Source: CAZIQY01 sp964541605 (GTDB taxonomy: Bacteria > Desulfobacterota > Syntrophia > Syntrophales > UBA2185). Taken from it: a DNA stretch of 6,595 nucleotides. A program made the position numbers and the translations under genes. Below, in pieces: positions 1 through 5,651 of the stretch (within the stretch, counting starts at the first letter, position 1; each line of letters begins with the position of its first letter). The notes beneath the pieces were generated by a model. It searched no databases, was not told the origin of the DNA, and was given only the letters and a program-made list of their open reading frames with translations. The DNA lies in assembly GCA_964541605.1 (NCBI GenBank), contig CAZIQY010000119.1, positions 1 to 6,595 of the forward strand, given 5' to 3'.

Positions 1-69
1 TTTCTCACTTATAAATCCCTGTTTCCTGTCCAAACAACCCCGACCACCTCTCAGGTCACCGATTTGCAC
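1..69 (-). CDS. possible start of a further gene, truncated by the window edge
   Basis: An open frame of 23 codons begins with GTG at 69 and runs off the left edge. The GTG is preceded by AAGGAG with an 8-nt spacer (ATAAAATA), which is a good ribosome binding site. This is the main reason to call it; the frame is also open upstream to a TGA near position 129. The visible residues (MQIGDLRGGRGCLDRKQGFI then SEK) match no family I recognise, and no function is proposed. It lies 115 bp downstream of the CGGC-type gene on the same strand, so it could be the next gene of the operon. It is too short to be sure it is coding. Confidence 0.35.
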   Translation of the reverse strand, partial: MQIGDLRGGRGCLDRKQGFISEK

Positions 70-184
70 TATTTTATCTCCTTGCCTTGGGGAGTTGGAT
101 ATCTGTTGCGGGAATATTCGGTTTTTTCACTAGAGACTTCTTCCCAGCATTTTCAATTTATATGAAAGGAATTTAACAGGTTGA

Positions 185-658
185 TCAGTTATATTCAATT
201 CGTGTCGCTTCATCCGAAAGGACATGACGTGTGAGTTCCTGCCAGAAAGGGCTGTCCCAGGTGCGAAGCTCCTGATGCATCAGGTAGTACTTCTGTGGAA
301 TCGGATGGGTGCCCGGGACAACACTGATGCCATATCTCGATTGGATGAAATCTCTGAAAAAACCGATCCTCGGACAGGGGGGATAACCAACGATCAGACC
401 TGTGGCCAGATGAATGACATCAACGCCGTTACGGATCATTTCTTCCGGGGCGTACTCAATGTTTCCCCCCGGACATCCGTCGCAGGTTGTATATCCCACC
501 AGGATTGTTGCTTTATCCCGGTAAAGGCTGAAGGCGCCTTCCCTCTTCTCCAATGATCGGAAACATTTTCCGCCGGCGCAGCGACGGTAGCGATGACAGA
601 TGATGATGCCGATTTTCACTTGTTCTTTTTTAAACCCTGATGTTTCTTCATGATTCAT
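185..658 (-). CDS. CGGC-domain-type putative metal-binding protein
   Basis: A 157-residue cytoplasmic protein with no signal peptide or membrane segment. It follows the layout of the CGGC family (putative metal-binding, no established reaction): a first strand KIGIIICHRY at 15-24, a Cys cluster C21, C27 and C32 leading to GAF at 41-43, a central TTCDGCPGG at 57-65, and YPPCPRIGF at 92-100. The diagnostic CGGC is CDGC here (C59, C62), so the metal-ligand spacing is kept. The start is the ATG at 658. The frame is open further upstream to 859, but that part lies inside the scaffold gene and does not look like this family. The ATG overlaps the upstream stop as ATGA, which suggests translational coupling to the NifU/IscU-like scaffold. 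Being last in an iron- and Fe-S-related operon fits a metal or thiol role, but this is inference. Confidence 0.8.
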   Translation of the reverse strand: MNHEETSGFKKEQVKIGIIICHRYRRCAGGKCFRSLEKREGAFSLYRDKATILVGYTTCDGCPGGNIEYAPEEMIRNGVDVIHLATGLIVGYPPCPRIGFFRDFIQSRYGISVVPGTHPIPQKYYLMHQELRTWDSPFWQELTRHVLSDEATRIEYN

Positions 659-1089
659 GGCTTCTTTTTCCCAACGATAAAATTCCTCAATGCTTTGTGA
701 AGGGTTGTGGCTGCGAGAAGCGCGCAATGTTTGGAATCGTCCGGCATTCCTCCCAGATGTTCCAGAATGGAACTCTGGTTGATTCTGATGCAGTCCTTCA
801 GGGTTTTTCCCTTCGCCATGACAGTGGCGGCCGTGGCAGCTGCATGGGACGTCATGCATCCGTCGGTGGTATATTGAATATCCTGAATCTTGCCGTTATT
901 GATCCGAAGAAAAATTTCCACCGTATCTCCGCAGGGACCGGTAACTTTCGCATAACCATCCGGTTTATCGATGACCCCGCAATTTCTGGGATTCAATCCG
1001 TAGTCAAAGACCTTTGCCGTATAGCCCTTTTTCGCCACCTCCATGAGCATTTTCATCATTTGTTCTGTTATCTTGTCCTCTTCATCCAT
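655..1089 (-). CDS. IscU/NifU-type iron-sulfur cluster assembly scaffold protein
   Basis: 144 residues, homologous to the N-terminal scaffold domain of NifU and to IscU. These proteins build transient 2Fe-2S or 4Fe-4S clusters from desulfurase sulfur and pass them to apoproteins. The three canonical ligand cysteines are present: C53 in GPCGD, C78 in TDGCMTS and C122 in KHCALLA, together with the labilising aspartate D55. NPRNCG (33-38) corresponds to NPRNVG of IscU but has an extra cysteine, C37. About 22 residues precede the usual IscU start and may form an extra helix. The C-terminal Nfu and central 2Fe-2S ferredoxin domains of full NifU are absent. The ATG at 1089 has GGGAG 8 nt upstream; another ATG at 1085 is out of frame. 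No cysteine desulfurase gene lies in the window, so sulfur must come from elsewhere. It overlaps the next gene by 4 bp. Confidence 0.93.
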   Translation of the reverse strand: MDEEDKITEQMMKMLMEVAKKGYTAKVFDYGLNPRNCGVIDKPDGYAKVTGPCGDTVEIFLRINNGKIQDIQYTTDGCMTSHAAATAATVMAKGKTLKDCIRINQSSILEHLGGMPDDSKHCALLAATTLHKALRNFIVGKKKP

Positions 1090-1168
1090 CTCGCTTGCTC
1101 CCGATTATCTTTTCTTGCTCTTTAAAGATATCCTGAAAAATTTTTTACCATCACAAAATTGGTGAATG

Positions 1169-1417
1169 TCATCTCCTGCAACCTTGCCCTGTTGAACAGG
1201 GCGGCGAGCTGCATCGCTCTTCCCTCCCGCAGCAGGTCTTTCCGCCGCGGGACTCAGTGAATGACCCACTTTTCGGGATAAAACCCGTAGAGAGAACTCT
1301 CGAAAGTCGCTCGCTACCACACTGGCGGCATATCAAATTCGGTTTATCGGTCGTGATATTCTCAAGGAATTCTGAAATCGAACCGCACTGTTCACATCGA
1401 TACTCATAAATGGGCAT
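1169..1417 (-). CDS. FmdB-family zinc-ribbon protein with Cys-rich tail
   Basis: 82 residues. The opening MPIYEYRCEQCG and the pairs C8/C11 and C30/C33 are the signature of the FmdB/CxxC_CXXC_SSSS small regulatory-protein family. These are zinc-ribbon proteins, first noted beside formamidase and formylmethanofuran dehydrogenase genes, and their biochemical role is unsettled. RVLSTGF at 40-46 matches the usual segment after the ribbon. The C-terminal part is unusual, with five more cysteines (C62, C63, C69, C74, C80) in about 20 residues, which could hold a second metal. The start is the ATG at 1417, which has AGGTGG 6 nt upstream; GTG codons at 1426 and 1423 are in frame but overlap this ribosome binding site. 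It is 59 bp after feoA and 79 bp before the scaffold gene, and probably co-transcribed with both. Confidence 0.88.
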   Translation of the reverse strand: MPIYEYRCEQCGSISEFLENITTDKPNLICRQCGSERLSRVLSTGFIPKSGSFTESRGGKTCCGREERCSSPPCSTGQGCRR

Positions 1418-1476
1418 TTTCACCACCTGATACTAAAATAGACCATGACATTCACAGCTCACGTAAATCAAAGTTT

Positions 1477-1725
1477 TTATATGTCGATCCTTACCATGAT
1501 TCTGGAAGCCATGCCGAAACCTATCGTCACCTGAACATTTTCCACATTAACGGACACGGGGCCCTGAACGAGCATGGGATTGACTTTGGCGACCTTTTTC
1601 CCCACGACAATACCCATTGCATTTAGACAGCCGTGGAGACCATATCCCCCTTGAATATACTCCACAACACCGCTCTCACCCGCCTCCAGATCTACCAGAC
1701 TTGCCAGCTTGCTCTTCCCTGTCAT
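1477..1725 (-). CDS. feoA: FeoA-domain protein
   Basis: 82 residues, essentially one FeoA SH3-like domain. FeoA is a small cytosolic protein that acts with the FeoB Fe(II) transporter; the same fold also occurs in metal-dependent repressors and in stand-alone proteins. Seen here: LVDLEAGESGVVEYIQGG (10-27), CLNAMGIVVGKKV (33-45), then QGPVSVNVENVQVTIGFGMA (54-73) and a final strand RIMVRIDI. The order and spacing match FeoA throughout. The position usually held by Arg before LxxMGI is Cys33. I prefer the ATG at 1725, which has AGAGGA about 9 nt upstream, over the in-frame ATG at 1761, which would add 12 non-conserved residues and has a poor ribosome binding site. No feoB is seen. It sits 78 bp after mrp and 59 bp before the FmdB-type gene, in an operon headed by a Fur box. 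Confidence 0.9.
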   Translation of the reverse strand: MTGKSKLASLVDLEAGESGVVEYIQGGYGLHGCLNAMGIVVGKKVAKVNPMLVQGPVSVNVENVQVTIGFGMASRIMVRIDI

Positions 1726-1803
1726 TGTCCATGTTCCTCTTCGTATTCTCTCATGAAGCATCTGCCTACGATTACATTCCCCCGCTTTATTCCAAACATG
1801 GGT

Positions 1804-2697
1804 TTAATGAGATGCCTTTTGATCTTTCAAAAGCAAAATGGGTTTAATCGCTTCAGAAAAAGCAGATGCCGCCGCGGTTTCTCCGTAATGATAAATAAAG
1901 GGTTTTCCGCTGTCGGAGGCCTCCACGATCAGCGGTTCTATTGGAATGCGGCCTAAAAATGGGACTCCCGTCTCGCCGGCCATTTTTTCGCCGCCGCCTC
2001 TCTTGAAAACATCAATGACCTGCGAACAATGGGGACAGACCAGCCCACTCATGTTTTCTATCACTCCCAGAACGGGGAGTTTCAGCTGTTTGCAGAAATC
2101 AATGGATTTTCTCACATCAATCAGGGACAAATCCTGCGGGGTGGTGACAATAATCGCCCCGTCAGCGTTTGGAATCAGCTGGGCTACGGACAGGGGTTCA
2201 TCTCCCGTGCCCGGGGGAAAGTCGATAATGAGGTAATCAAGTTCTCCCCAATTCACCTCGGCCAAAAGCTGCTTGATGACGCTTATCTTCATGGGGCCCC
2301 GCCAGATCACGGCCTTGTCCTGCTCCTGCATGAAAAACCCGATGGATATTACCTTGACTCCTTCCACAAAATCTATCGGATCAATGCCGTTTTCACCGGC
2401 TTTCAGGGATTTCCCGTTGAGATGAAGAAGAGTGGGTATGCTGGGACCATGAAAATCCGCATCCAGAATGCCCACTTTTTTTCCTTCAAGACCCAGGGCA
2501 ACGGCGATGTTCACCGCCACGGTGCTCTTGCCGACGCCCCCTTTTCCGGACAGGACCATAATCTTGTGTTTAATCTGTGCCATACGATCCTGAAGGGCCG
2601 TGTCCTCAACGAAGGCTCTCAACTTCTCGTCGGGAGCATGCTGCTCTTCTTTATTTTCTTGTTGTTTTCCTGCTTTATTCTGTTTCTTACAATCCAT
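1804..2697 (-). CDS. mrp: Mrp/NBP35-family ATP-binding iron-sulfur carrier
   Basis: A 297-residue cytosolic P-loop ATPase of the Mrp/ApbC/NBP35 family, whose dimers bind a bridging 4Fe-4S cluster and transfer it to apoproteins. The deviant Walker A is SGKGGVGKST (50-59), the switch segment is DADFHGPS (79-86) and Walker B is LIIDFPPGTGD (156-166). The CxxC that holds the bridging cluster is CPHC (221-224). The N-terminal 45 residues are charged and lack the MIP18/DUF59 domain of long Mrp proteins; Cys3 is the only cysteine there, so this is not the four-cysteine ferredoxin-like N-terminus of eukaryotic NBP35. The start ATG has AAGGAG 6 nt upstream, overlapping the stop of the preceding ATPase gene, and the gap is 11 bp. 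It is the third consecutive ATPase of the operon and the most likely cluster carrier. Confidence 0.95.
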   Translation of the reverse strand: MDCKKQNKAGKQQENKEEQHAPDEKLRAFVEDTALQDRMAQIKHKIMVLSGKGGVGKSTVAVNIAVALGLEGKKVGILDADFHGPSIPTLLHLNGKSLKAGENGIDPIDFVEGVKVISIGFFMQEQDKAVIWRGPMKISVIKQLLAEVNWGELDYLIIDFPPGTGDEPLSVAQLIPNADGAIIVTTPQDLSLIDVRKSIDFCKQLKLPVLGVIENMSGLVCPHCSQVIDVFKRGGGEKMAGETGVPFLGRIPIEPLIVEASDSGKPFIYHYGETAAASAFSEAIKPILLLKDQKASH

Positions 2698-2708
2698 TCT
2701 ATGCTCCT

Positions 2709-3596
2709 TTAGTAGTCGCTTGATTTCTTTTCCTGTATAATGGACTCCATTTTATTCCATATGGAGATCATTTCCTCGGTAACATCATCTTGGGTGAATT
2801 CGACATAGGGCACCGCCTTTACCAGCGATCGGGGCACCTTGGCCGAAAAGGGAATCTTTCCCAGGATTTCTATTTTTTTTGATGCACATATTTCCATGAT
2901 CTTCTCTGAATTTTCCGGATTCAAATCATATTTATTGATTACGACCCTGGTGGGGATCTGAAAATGTCCGGCCATATCGATGACTCTCAACATATCGTGG
3001 ATGCCCGATATTGTGGGTTCGGTGACAATCACCGCCAGATCGGTGTCCGTGATCGCGGCTATGACGGGGCATCCGATCCCGGGAGGGCCGTCGATGAGGA
3101 TATAGGACTTTTGTTCTTTCTTGACAATGTCTTTGGCCGCCTGCCTGACGACGGATACGAGCTTTCCCGAGTTGTCTTCCGCAATGCCCAGCCTGGCATG
3201 CACAAAAGGGCCGTATCGCGTATCGGAGACAAACCATTCTCCCGATAAGTTTTCCTCCATCGCAATCGCCCCGTAGCGACAGATGCGGCTGCACAAACCG
3301 CATCCTTCGCAGGAAACAGGATCGATAACGAAGTCTTTTCCGATCGCATCGAACCGGCATATATCGATACATTCACCGCATTCACAGCACTTCTCTTTGT
3401 CAAGTCGGGCCGTCCGGCCGCTTCTGAATTCAAAACGCTCCTTCACGGAAGGATGCAGGAGGAGATGTAAATCGGCGGCGTCGACATCGCAATCCACCAT
3501 CACCTTGTCTCTCGCGAGGGAGGCAAGAGACGCGGTCAACACCGTCTTTCCCGTGCCGCCTTTGCCGCTAATGATTACCATCTGTTTCGTGACCAT
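2709..3596 (-). CDS. MinD-superfamily ATPase with inserted 2x[4Fe-4S] ferredoxin domain (second of pair)
   Basis: 295 residues. The Walker A region, SGKGGTGKT at 10-18, has the MinD/ParA/Mrp signature lysine. After DCDVDAADLHLLL (35-47) comes a bacterial-type ferredoxin insertion with two CxxCxxCxxxC motifs: C70, C73, C76, C80 and C96, C99, C102, C106. The ATPase fold then resumes, with Walker B ILIDGPPGIGCP (166-177) and a guanine/adenine-contact region near VVINKYD (218-224). Proteins of this kind occur in pairs beside NifX-like or ORP proteins in anaerobes; their exact reaction is not established. ATP hydrolysis coupled to electron or cluster transfer is a reasonable inference. The ATG at 3596 has AGGGG about 9 nt upstream; M6 is an alternative start. 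It lies 18 bp after its paralogue and 11 bp before mrp, so all three ATPases are probably made together. Confidence 0.93.
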   Translation of the reverse strand: MVTKQMVIISGKGGTGKTVLTASLASLARDKVMVDCDVDAADLHLLLHPSVKERFEFRSGRTARLDKEKCCECGECIDICRFDAIGKDFVIDPVSCEGCGLCSRICRYGAIAMEENLSGEWFVSDTRYGPFVHARLGIAEDNSGKLVSVVRQAAKDIVKKEQKSYILIDGPPGIGCPVIAAITDTDLAVIVTEPTISGIHDMLRVIDMAGHFQIPTRVVINKYDLNPENSEKIMEICASKKIEILGKIPFSAKVPRSLVKAVPYVEFTQDDVTEEMISIWNKMESIIQEKKSSDY

Positions 3597-3614
3597 CTCT
3601 GACGCCCCTAAGGA

Positions 3615-4478
3615 TTAACTTTCGCTTTTTTTTATCAATGTGTTAATTTTTTCAGGCAGTTTCTTAAATTCAATGTCGTATTCGCTTTTGTAGCCGATAA
3701 TCGGCAGACCTTTCGAGTATAACGATGCGATTCCCCTATCAAAAGGAATCTTCATCAGGACAGGGATGCCGTTTTCCCGTGCATAGAGGTCCACACAGTC
3801 ATCACCAATATCATACCGGTTCAGGATGATGCCAAAGGGAACGCCGATCGTTTTCAGCATTTCAACGGCCAAGATGAGATCATTCAGGCCGAAAGGGGTC
3901 GGTTCCGTCACGAGGAGGCAATAGTCCGTTCCTTTCACCGATTCAATGACCGGACAGCTCGTTCCCGGAGGCGCGTCGATAATCACCGATTTCATGGAAT
4001 CGATATGTTGCTTAACCTGCCGGATGAGGGGTGGGGACATGGCTTCGCCGATGTTGAGTTTTCCATGAACGAATTGAATGCCGTCGGAGAAGCCTTTTTC
4101 TACGATCCCTATTTCCTTTTTGACTTCATGTATGGCGCCCAAGGGACACAGACAAGAACAGGCGCCGCAACCATGACAGAGATGGGGAAAAATCAGCACA
4201 GTGCCGTCTTTTCGAATTTCACCCGGCAATACGGCGATGCTGTTAAAAGCGCAGACTTCCTGGCATGTGCCACAGCAGTCGCACTTTTCCTCGGCAATCT
4301 CGGGAATGGGAATATATGCGGATATTGTTTCAGAAATTACCGGCTTTAAAAACAGGTGCGCGTTCGGTTCCTCCACATCGCAGTCCAAAAACTGCACGTT
4401 TTTCAGGGACAAGGCAAGATTAACCGCAATTGTGGTCTTCCCCGTCCCGCCTTTTCCACTCGCTACAGAAATGATCAT
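3615..4478 (-). CDS. MinD-superfamily ATPase with inserted 2x[4Fe-4S] ferredoxin domain (first of pair)
   Basis: 287 residues with the same architecture as the next gene but clearly diverged from it. Walker A is SGKGGTGKTT (7-16) and the switch segment is DCDVEEPNAHLFL (32-44). The ferredoxin insertion has C66, C69, C72, C76 and C101, C104, C107, C111. Walker B is VIIDAPPGTSCP (165-176), and ILNRYD (218-223) follows. Extra cysteines C68 and C109 lie inside the two cluster motifs and are not explained by the two clusters. The start is the ATG at 4478. The frame stays open to 4583, but those 35 residues overlap the zinc-ribbon gene and do not look like this family, whereas MIISVASGKGG is the typical N-terminus. 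AGAGAG at the preceding stop is a modest ribosome binding site, and the gap is 8 bp. A heterodimer with its neighbour is a reasonable inference. Confidence 0.93.
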   Translation of the reverse strand: MIISVASGKGGTGKTTIAVNLALSLKNVQFLDCDVEEPNAHLFLKPVISETISAYIPIPEIAEEKCDCCGTCQEVCAFNSIAVLPGEIRKDGTVLIFPHLCHGCGACSCLCPLGAIHEVKKEIGIVEKGFSDGIQFVHGKLNIGEAMSPPLIRQVKQHIDSMKSVIIDAPPGTSCPVIESVKGTDYCLLVTEPTPFGLNDLILAVEMLKTIGVPFGIILNRYDIGDDCVDLYARENGIPVLMKIPFDRGIASLYSKGLPIIGYKSEYDIEFKKLPEKINTLIKKSES

Positions 4479-4486
4479 GACAAAAT

Positions 4487-4750
4487 CTACTCTCTTATCA
4501 TTTTGGTCCCGCACTCCGGGCAGCTCTGCCTGCTGCAGGGAGATCCGACCTGATGCGCAATCTTGTAACCGCATTCCGGGCACGCACAGTAGCCTGTCGC
4601 ACAGGCCATTGATCGACCTGCACCACCGCCGGTTCTGCCCATTCCTCGTCCTCCTCCTCTGCCCGCGCCTTGGCCTCCTCCTGTTCTCTGGCCTCTGCCG
4701 GCACCCTGTCCTTTTCCTGCTCCCGGGCCTGTACCATCTCTGTTCGGCAT
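4487..4750 (-). CDS. small glycine-rich double zinc-ribbon protein
   Basis: 87 residues. The first half is almost only Gly, Arg, Gln, Ala and Thr after the opening MPNRDGTGPG, and is likely disordered. The second half holds ATGYCACPECGY (51-62) and SCPECGTKM (76-84). The CxxC knuckles C57/C60 and C77/C80, with C50, C55 and C72 around them, suggest a zinc ribbon or rubredoxin-like metal site. Similar short proteins accompany NifX-like and MinD-ferredoxin genes in anaerobes; no function is known to me. The frame is chosen over an overlapping one (4755-4498). The strong site AAGGAGGT has 8 nt to the ATG at 4750 but only 3 nt to the one at 4755, and only this frame gives paired CPECG motifs. The opening MPxxDGTGP is shared with the DUF5320-like protein at 6005. 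It is 26 bp after the second NifX-like gene. Confidence 0.82.
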   Translation of the reverse strand: MPNRDGTGPGAGKGQGAGRGQRTGGGQGAGRGGGRGMGRTGGGAGRSMACATGYCACPECGYKIAHQVGSPCSRQSCPECGTKMIRE

Positions 4751-4776
4751 GGCATTTACCTCCTTGGTTCTGTTTT

Positions 4777-5145
4777 TTATCGAGCCATTCCTTTTTTTGA
4801 ATCTACCGTCGGCGCCTGAGTTTTCTTCAAGGCCCCTTCTTTATACCTTTCCAGGGCTTCCCTGACCGTTCCGGCCACACCCGTAAATATTTCAATCCCG
4901 GCCGCCTGAAGAGTTTGAAAGGCATTGGGACCAACATTCCCCGTCAATACCGCTTTGACAAGGTTGGATGCCATCAATTGGCCTGACTGAATTCCCGCTC
5001 CTCCGGACGCCTGAGTACTGGCGTTTTCTATGGCCTGGAACGCCATGGTGTCCGTGTCAGCAATGATAAAATATCGACATCTGCCAAAACGGGGATCAAT
5101 TTTCGAATCCAGTGTCGTTCCTTCTGAGGTAATACATATTTTCAT
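4777..5145 (-). CDS. NifX/NifB-like dinitrogenase iron-molybdenum cofactor domain protein (second of pair)
   Basis: 122 residues covering one dinitrogenase Fe-Mo cofactor biosynthesis domain, the RNase H-like fold of NifX, NafY and the NifB C-terminus, which binds metal-sulfur clusters. Seen: MKICITSEGTTLDSKIDPRF (1-20), FGRCRYF (20-26), the loop ASGGAGIQSGQ (46-56), VGPNAF (71-76) and AAGIEIF (81-87). FGRC supplies the single cysteine close to the expected cluster site. The C-terminal 20 residues are basic and low in complexity and have no cysteine, unlike the companion protein. Of the two, this one more closely follows the GGAGIQ/VGPNAF layout of the Desulfovibrio orange protein relatives. 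The start ATG has AGGAGA about 8 nt upstream, made from the stop TAG of the preceding gene, so translation is probably coupled. With no nitrogenase gene in view, nitrogen fixation should not be inferred. Confidence 0.92.
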   Translation of the reverse strand: MKICITSEGTTLDSKIDPRFGRCRYFIIADTDTMAFQAIENASTQASGGAGIQSGQLMASNLVKAVLTGNVGPNAFQTLQAAGIEIFTGVAGTVREALERYKEGALKKTQAPTVDSKKGMAR

Positions 5146-5157
5146 TTCACAAGTCTC

Positions 5158-5559
5158 CTATTCGTGTTCGCATTTGTCTTCGTGCGGATGGTCGCAGATT
5201 GACTTTTCCACGCCATATCCTTTCCCTGCTCCGGGCTGACACAAGCTCTCACCGCCGATAAGGGCGCCTTTGACGAACTTTTCTATTGTTTCGGTCACTT
5301 TGCCTTCAATCCCGGCGATGGCTTCCATGTCCAGTTCACGGAACAGTTCCACCGCCCGCGCTCCCATGCCGCCGGTTATGATGCAGCGAACGCCCCTGTC
5401 ATATAAAAAACGCGGGATGAAACCGGGTTGATGTCCCGGATTGTCGATGACTTCACGTGCTGTGATTTTATTTCCGTTTATGTCTACCAAAGTAAAAGCG
5501 GGGCACCTTCCGAAATGGGCTGCCACATAGTCCCCGTCCGTCGCAATTGCTATTCTCAT
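5158..5559 (-). CDS. NifX/NifB-like dinitrogenase iron-molybdenum cofactor domain protein with Cys/His tail (first of pair)
   Basis: 133 residues. The N-terminal 100 are a NifX/NifB-type cofactor-binding domain: MRIAIATDGDYVAAHFGRCP (1-20), the PGHQPGFIPRFL motif (41-52), CIITGGMGARAVELF (59-73) and VTETIEKFVKG (88-98). C19 in HFGRC, with H15 and H43, forms a plausible cluster-binding patch. The tail from 104 on carries C107, C122 and C130 and a DHPHEDKCEHE ending (123-133), probably an extra metal site. Two ATGs follow GGAGG in tandem; the second, at 5559, has the better 6-nt spacing and the usual MRIAIA start. A longer frame up to 5655 includes non-conserved residues and a hairpin, so it was not used. 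The family binds Fe-S or Mo-Fe-S precursors; which metal this protein holds cannot be read from sequence. Confidence 0.92.
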   Translation of the reverse strand: MRIAIATDGDYVAAHFGRCPAFTLVDINGNKITAREVIDNPGHQPGFIPRFLYDRGVRCIITGGMGARAVELFRELDMEAIAGIEGKVTETIEKFVKGALIGGESLCQPGAGKGYGVEKSICDHPHEDKCEHE

Positions 5560-5589
5560 CATGATCCTCCAGTATAAAAAATCGTTTAC

Positions 5590-5625
5590 GGAGAAGAGGT
5601 CCGCGGTGTCGTGGCCCTCTTCTCC
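5590..5625 (-). repeat. intercistronic 10-bp inverted repeat / possible attenuator
   Basis: The arms GGAGAAGAGG (5590-5599) and CCTCTTCTCC (5616-5625) are perfect reverse complements with a 16-nt loop. They lie in the 92-bp gap between the DUF5320-like gene and the first NifX-like gene. In the minus-strand transcript the hairpin is followed, 8 nt later, by six U residues (5575-5580 and the T paired with 5581), just before the GGAGG ribosome binding site at 5566-5570. The U-run is too far from the stem for a textbook intrinsic terminator. It may be a weak attenuator, a processing site or an mRNA-stabilising stem. Confidence 0.55.
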
Positions 5626-5651
5626 CCTTCCGTTCCATGCGCAGGAGCTTC

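Noticed and set aside
70..184. Possible promoter (TTGAAA, 16-nt spacer, TCTAGT) after the CGGC-type gene on the minus strand
   Set aside because: The -10 matches only four of six bases and the spacer is short; there is no terminator before it to make an independent promoter likely.
185..859. Long 224-residue reading of the CGGC-type gene from an ATG at 859
   Set aside because: The first 67 residues lie within the scaffold gene in another frame and resemble no family; the ATGA overlap start at 658 matches the family N-terminus.
1268..1307. Two short hairpins (CGGG/CCCG and GAGAG/CTCTC) enclosed by ACTTTTCG and CGAAAGT, resembling a three-way junction
   Set aside because: It lies wholly inside the FmdB-type coding region, over the conserved RVLSTGF segment. 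The arms are 4-7 bp, so chance plus codon constraint explains it.
2029..2712. Long plus-strand open frame of 227 codons opposite mrp
   Set aside because: It is the antisense shadow of a strongly conserved ATPase gene, and its product has no recognisable domain.
4498..4755. Overlapping 85-residue open frame on the minus strand in the zinc-ribbon gene
   Set aside because: Its ATG is only 3 nt from the ribosome binding site, its product is a low-complexity Ala/Glu/Arg sequence without paired CxxC motifs, and the frame 4750-4487 has proper spacing and a recognisable ribbon.
4777..5559. Nitrogen-fixation locus suggested by the NifX/NifB-like proteins
   Set aside because: No nifHDK, nifEN or radical-SAM NifB is present, and these small single-domain proteins are widespread in anaerobes that do not fix nitrogen.
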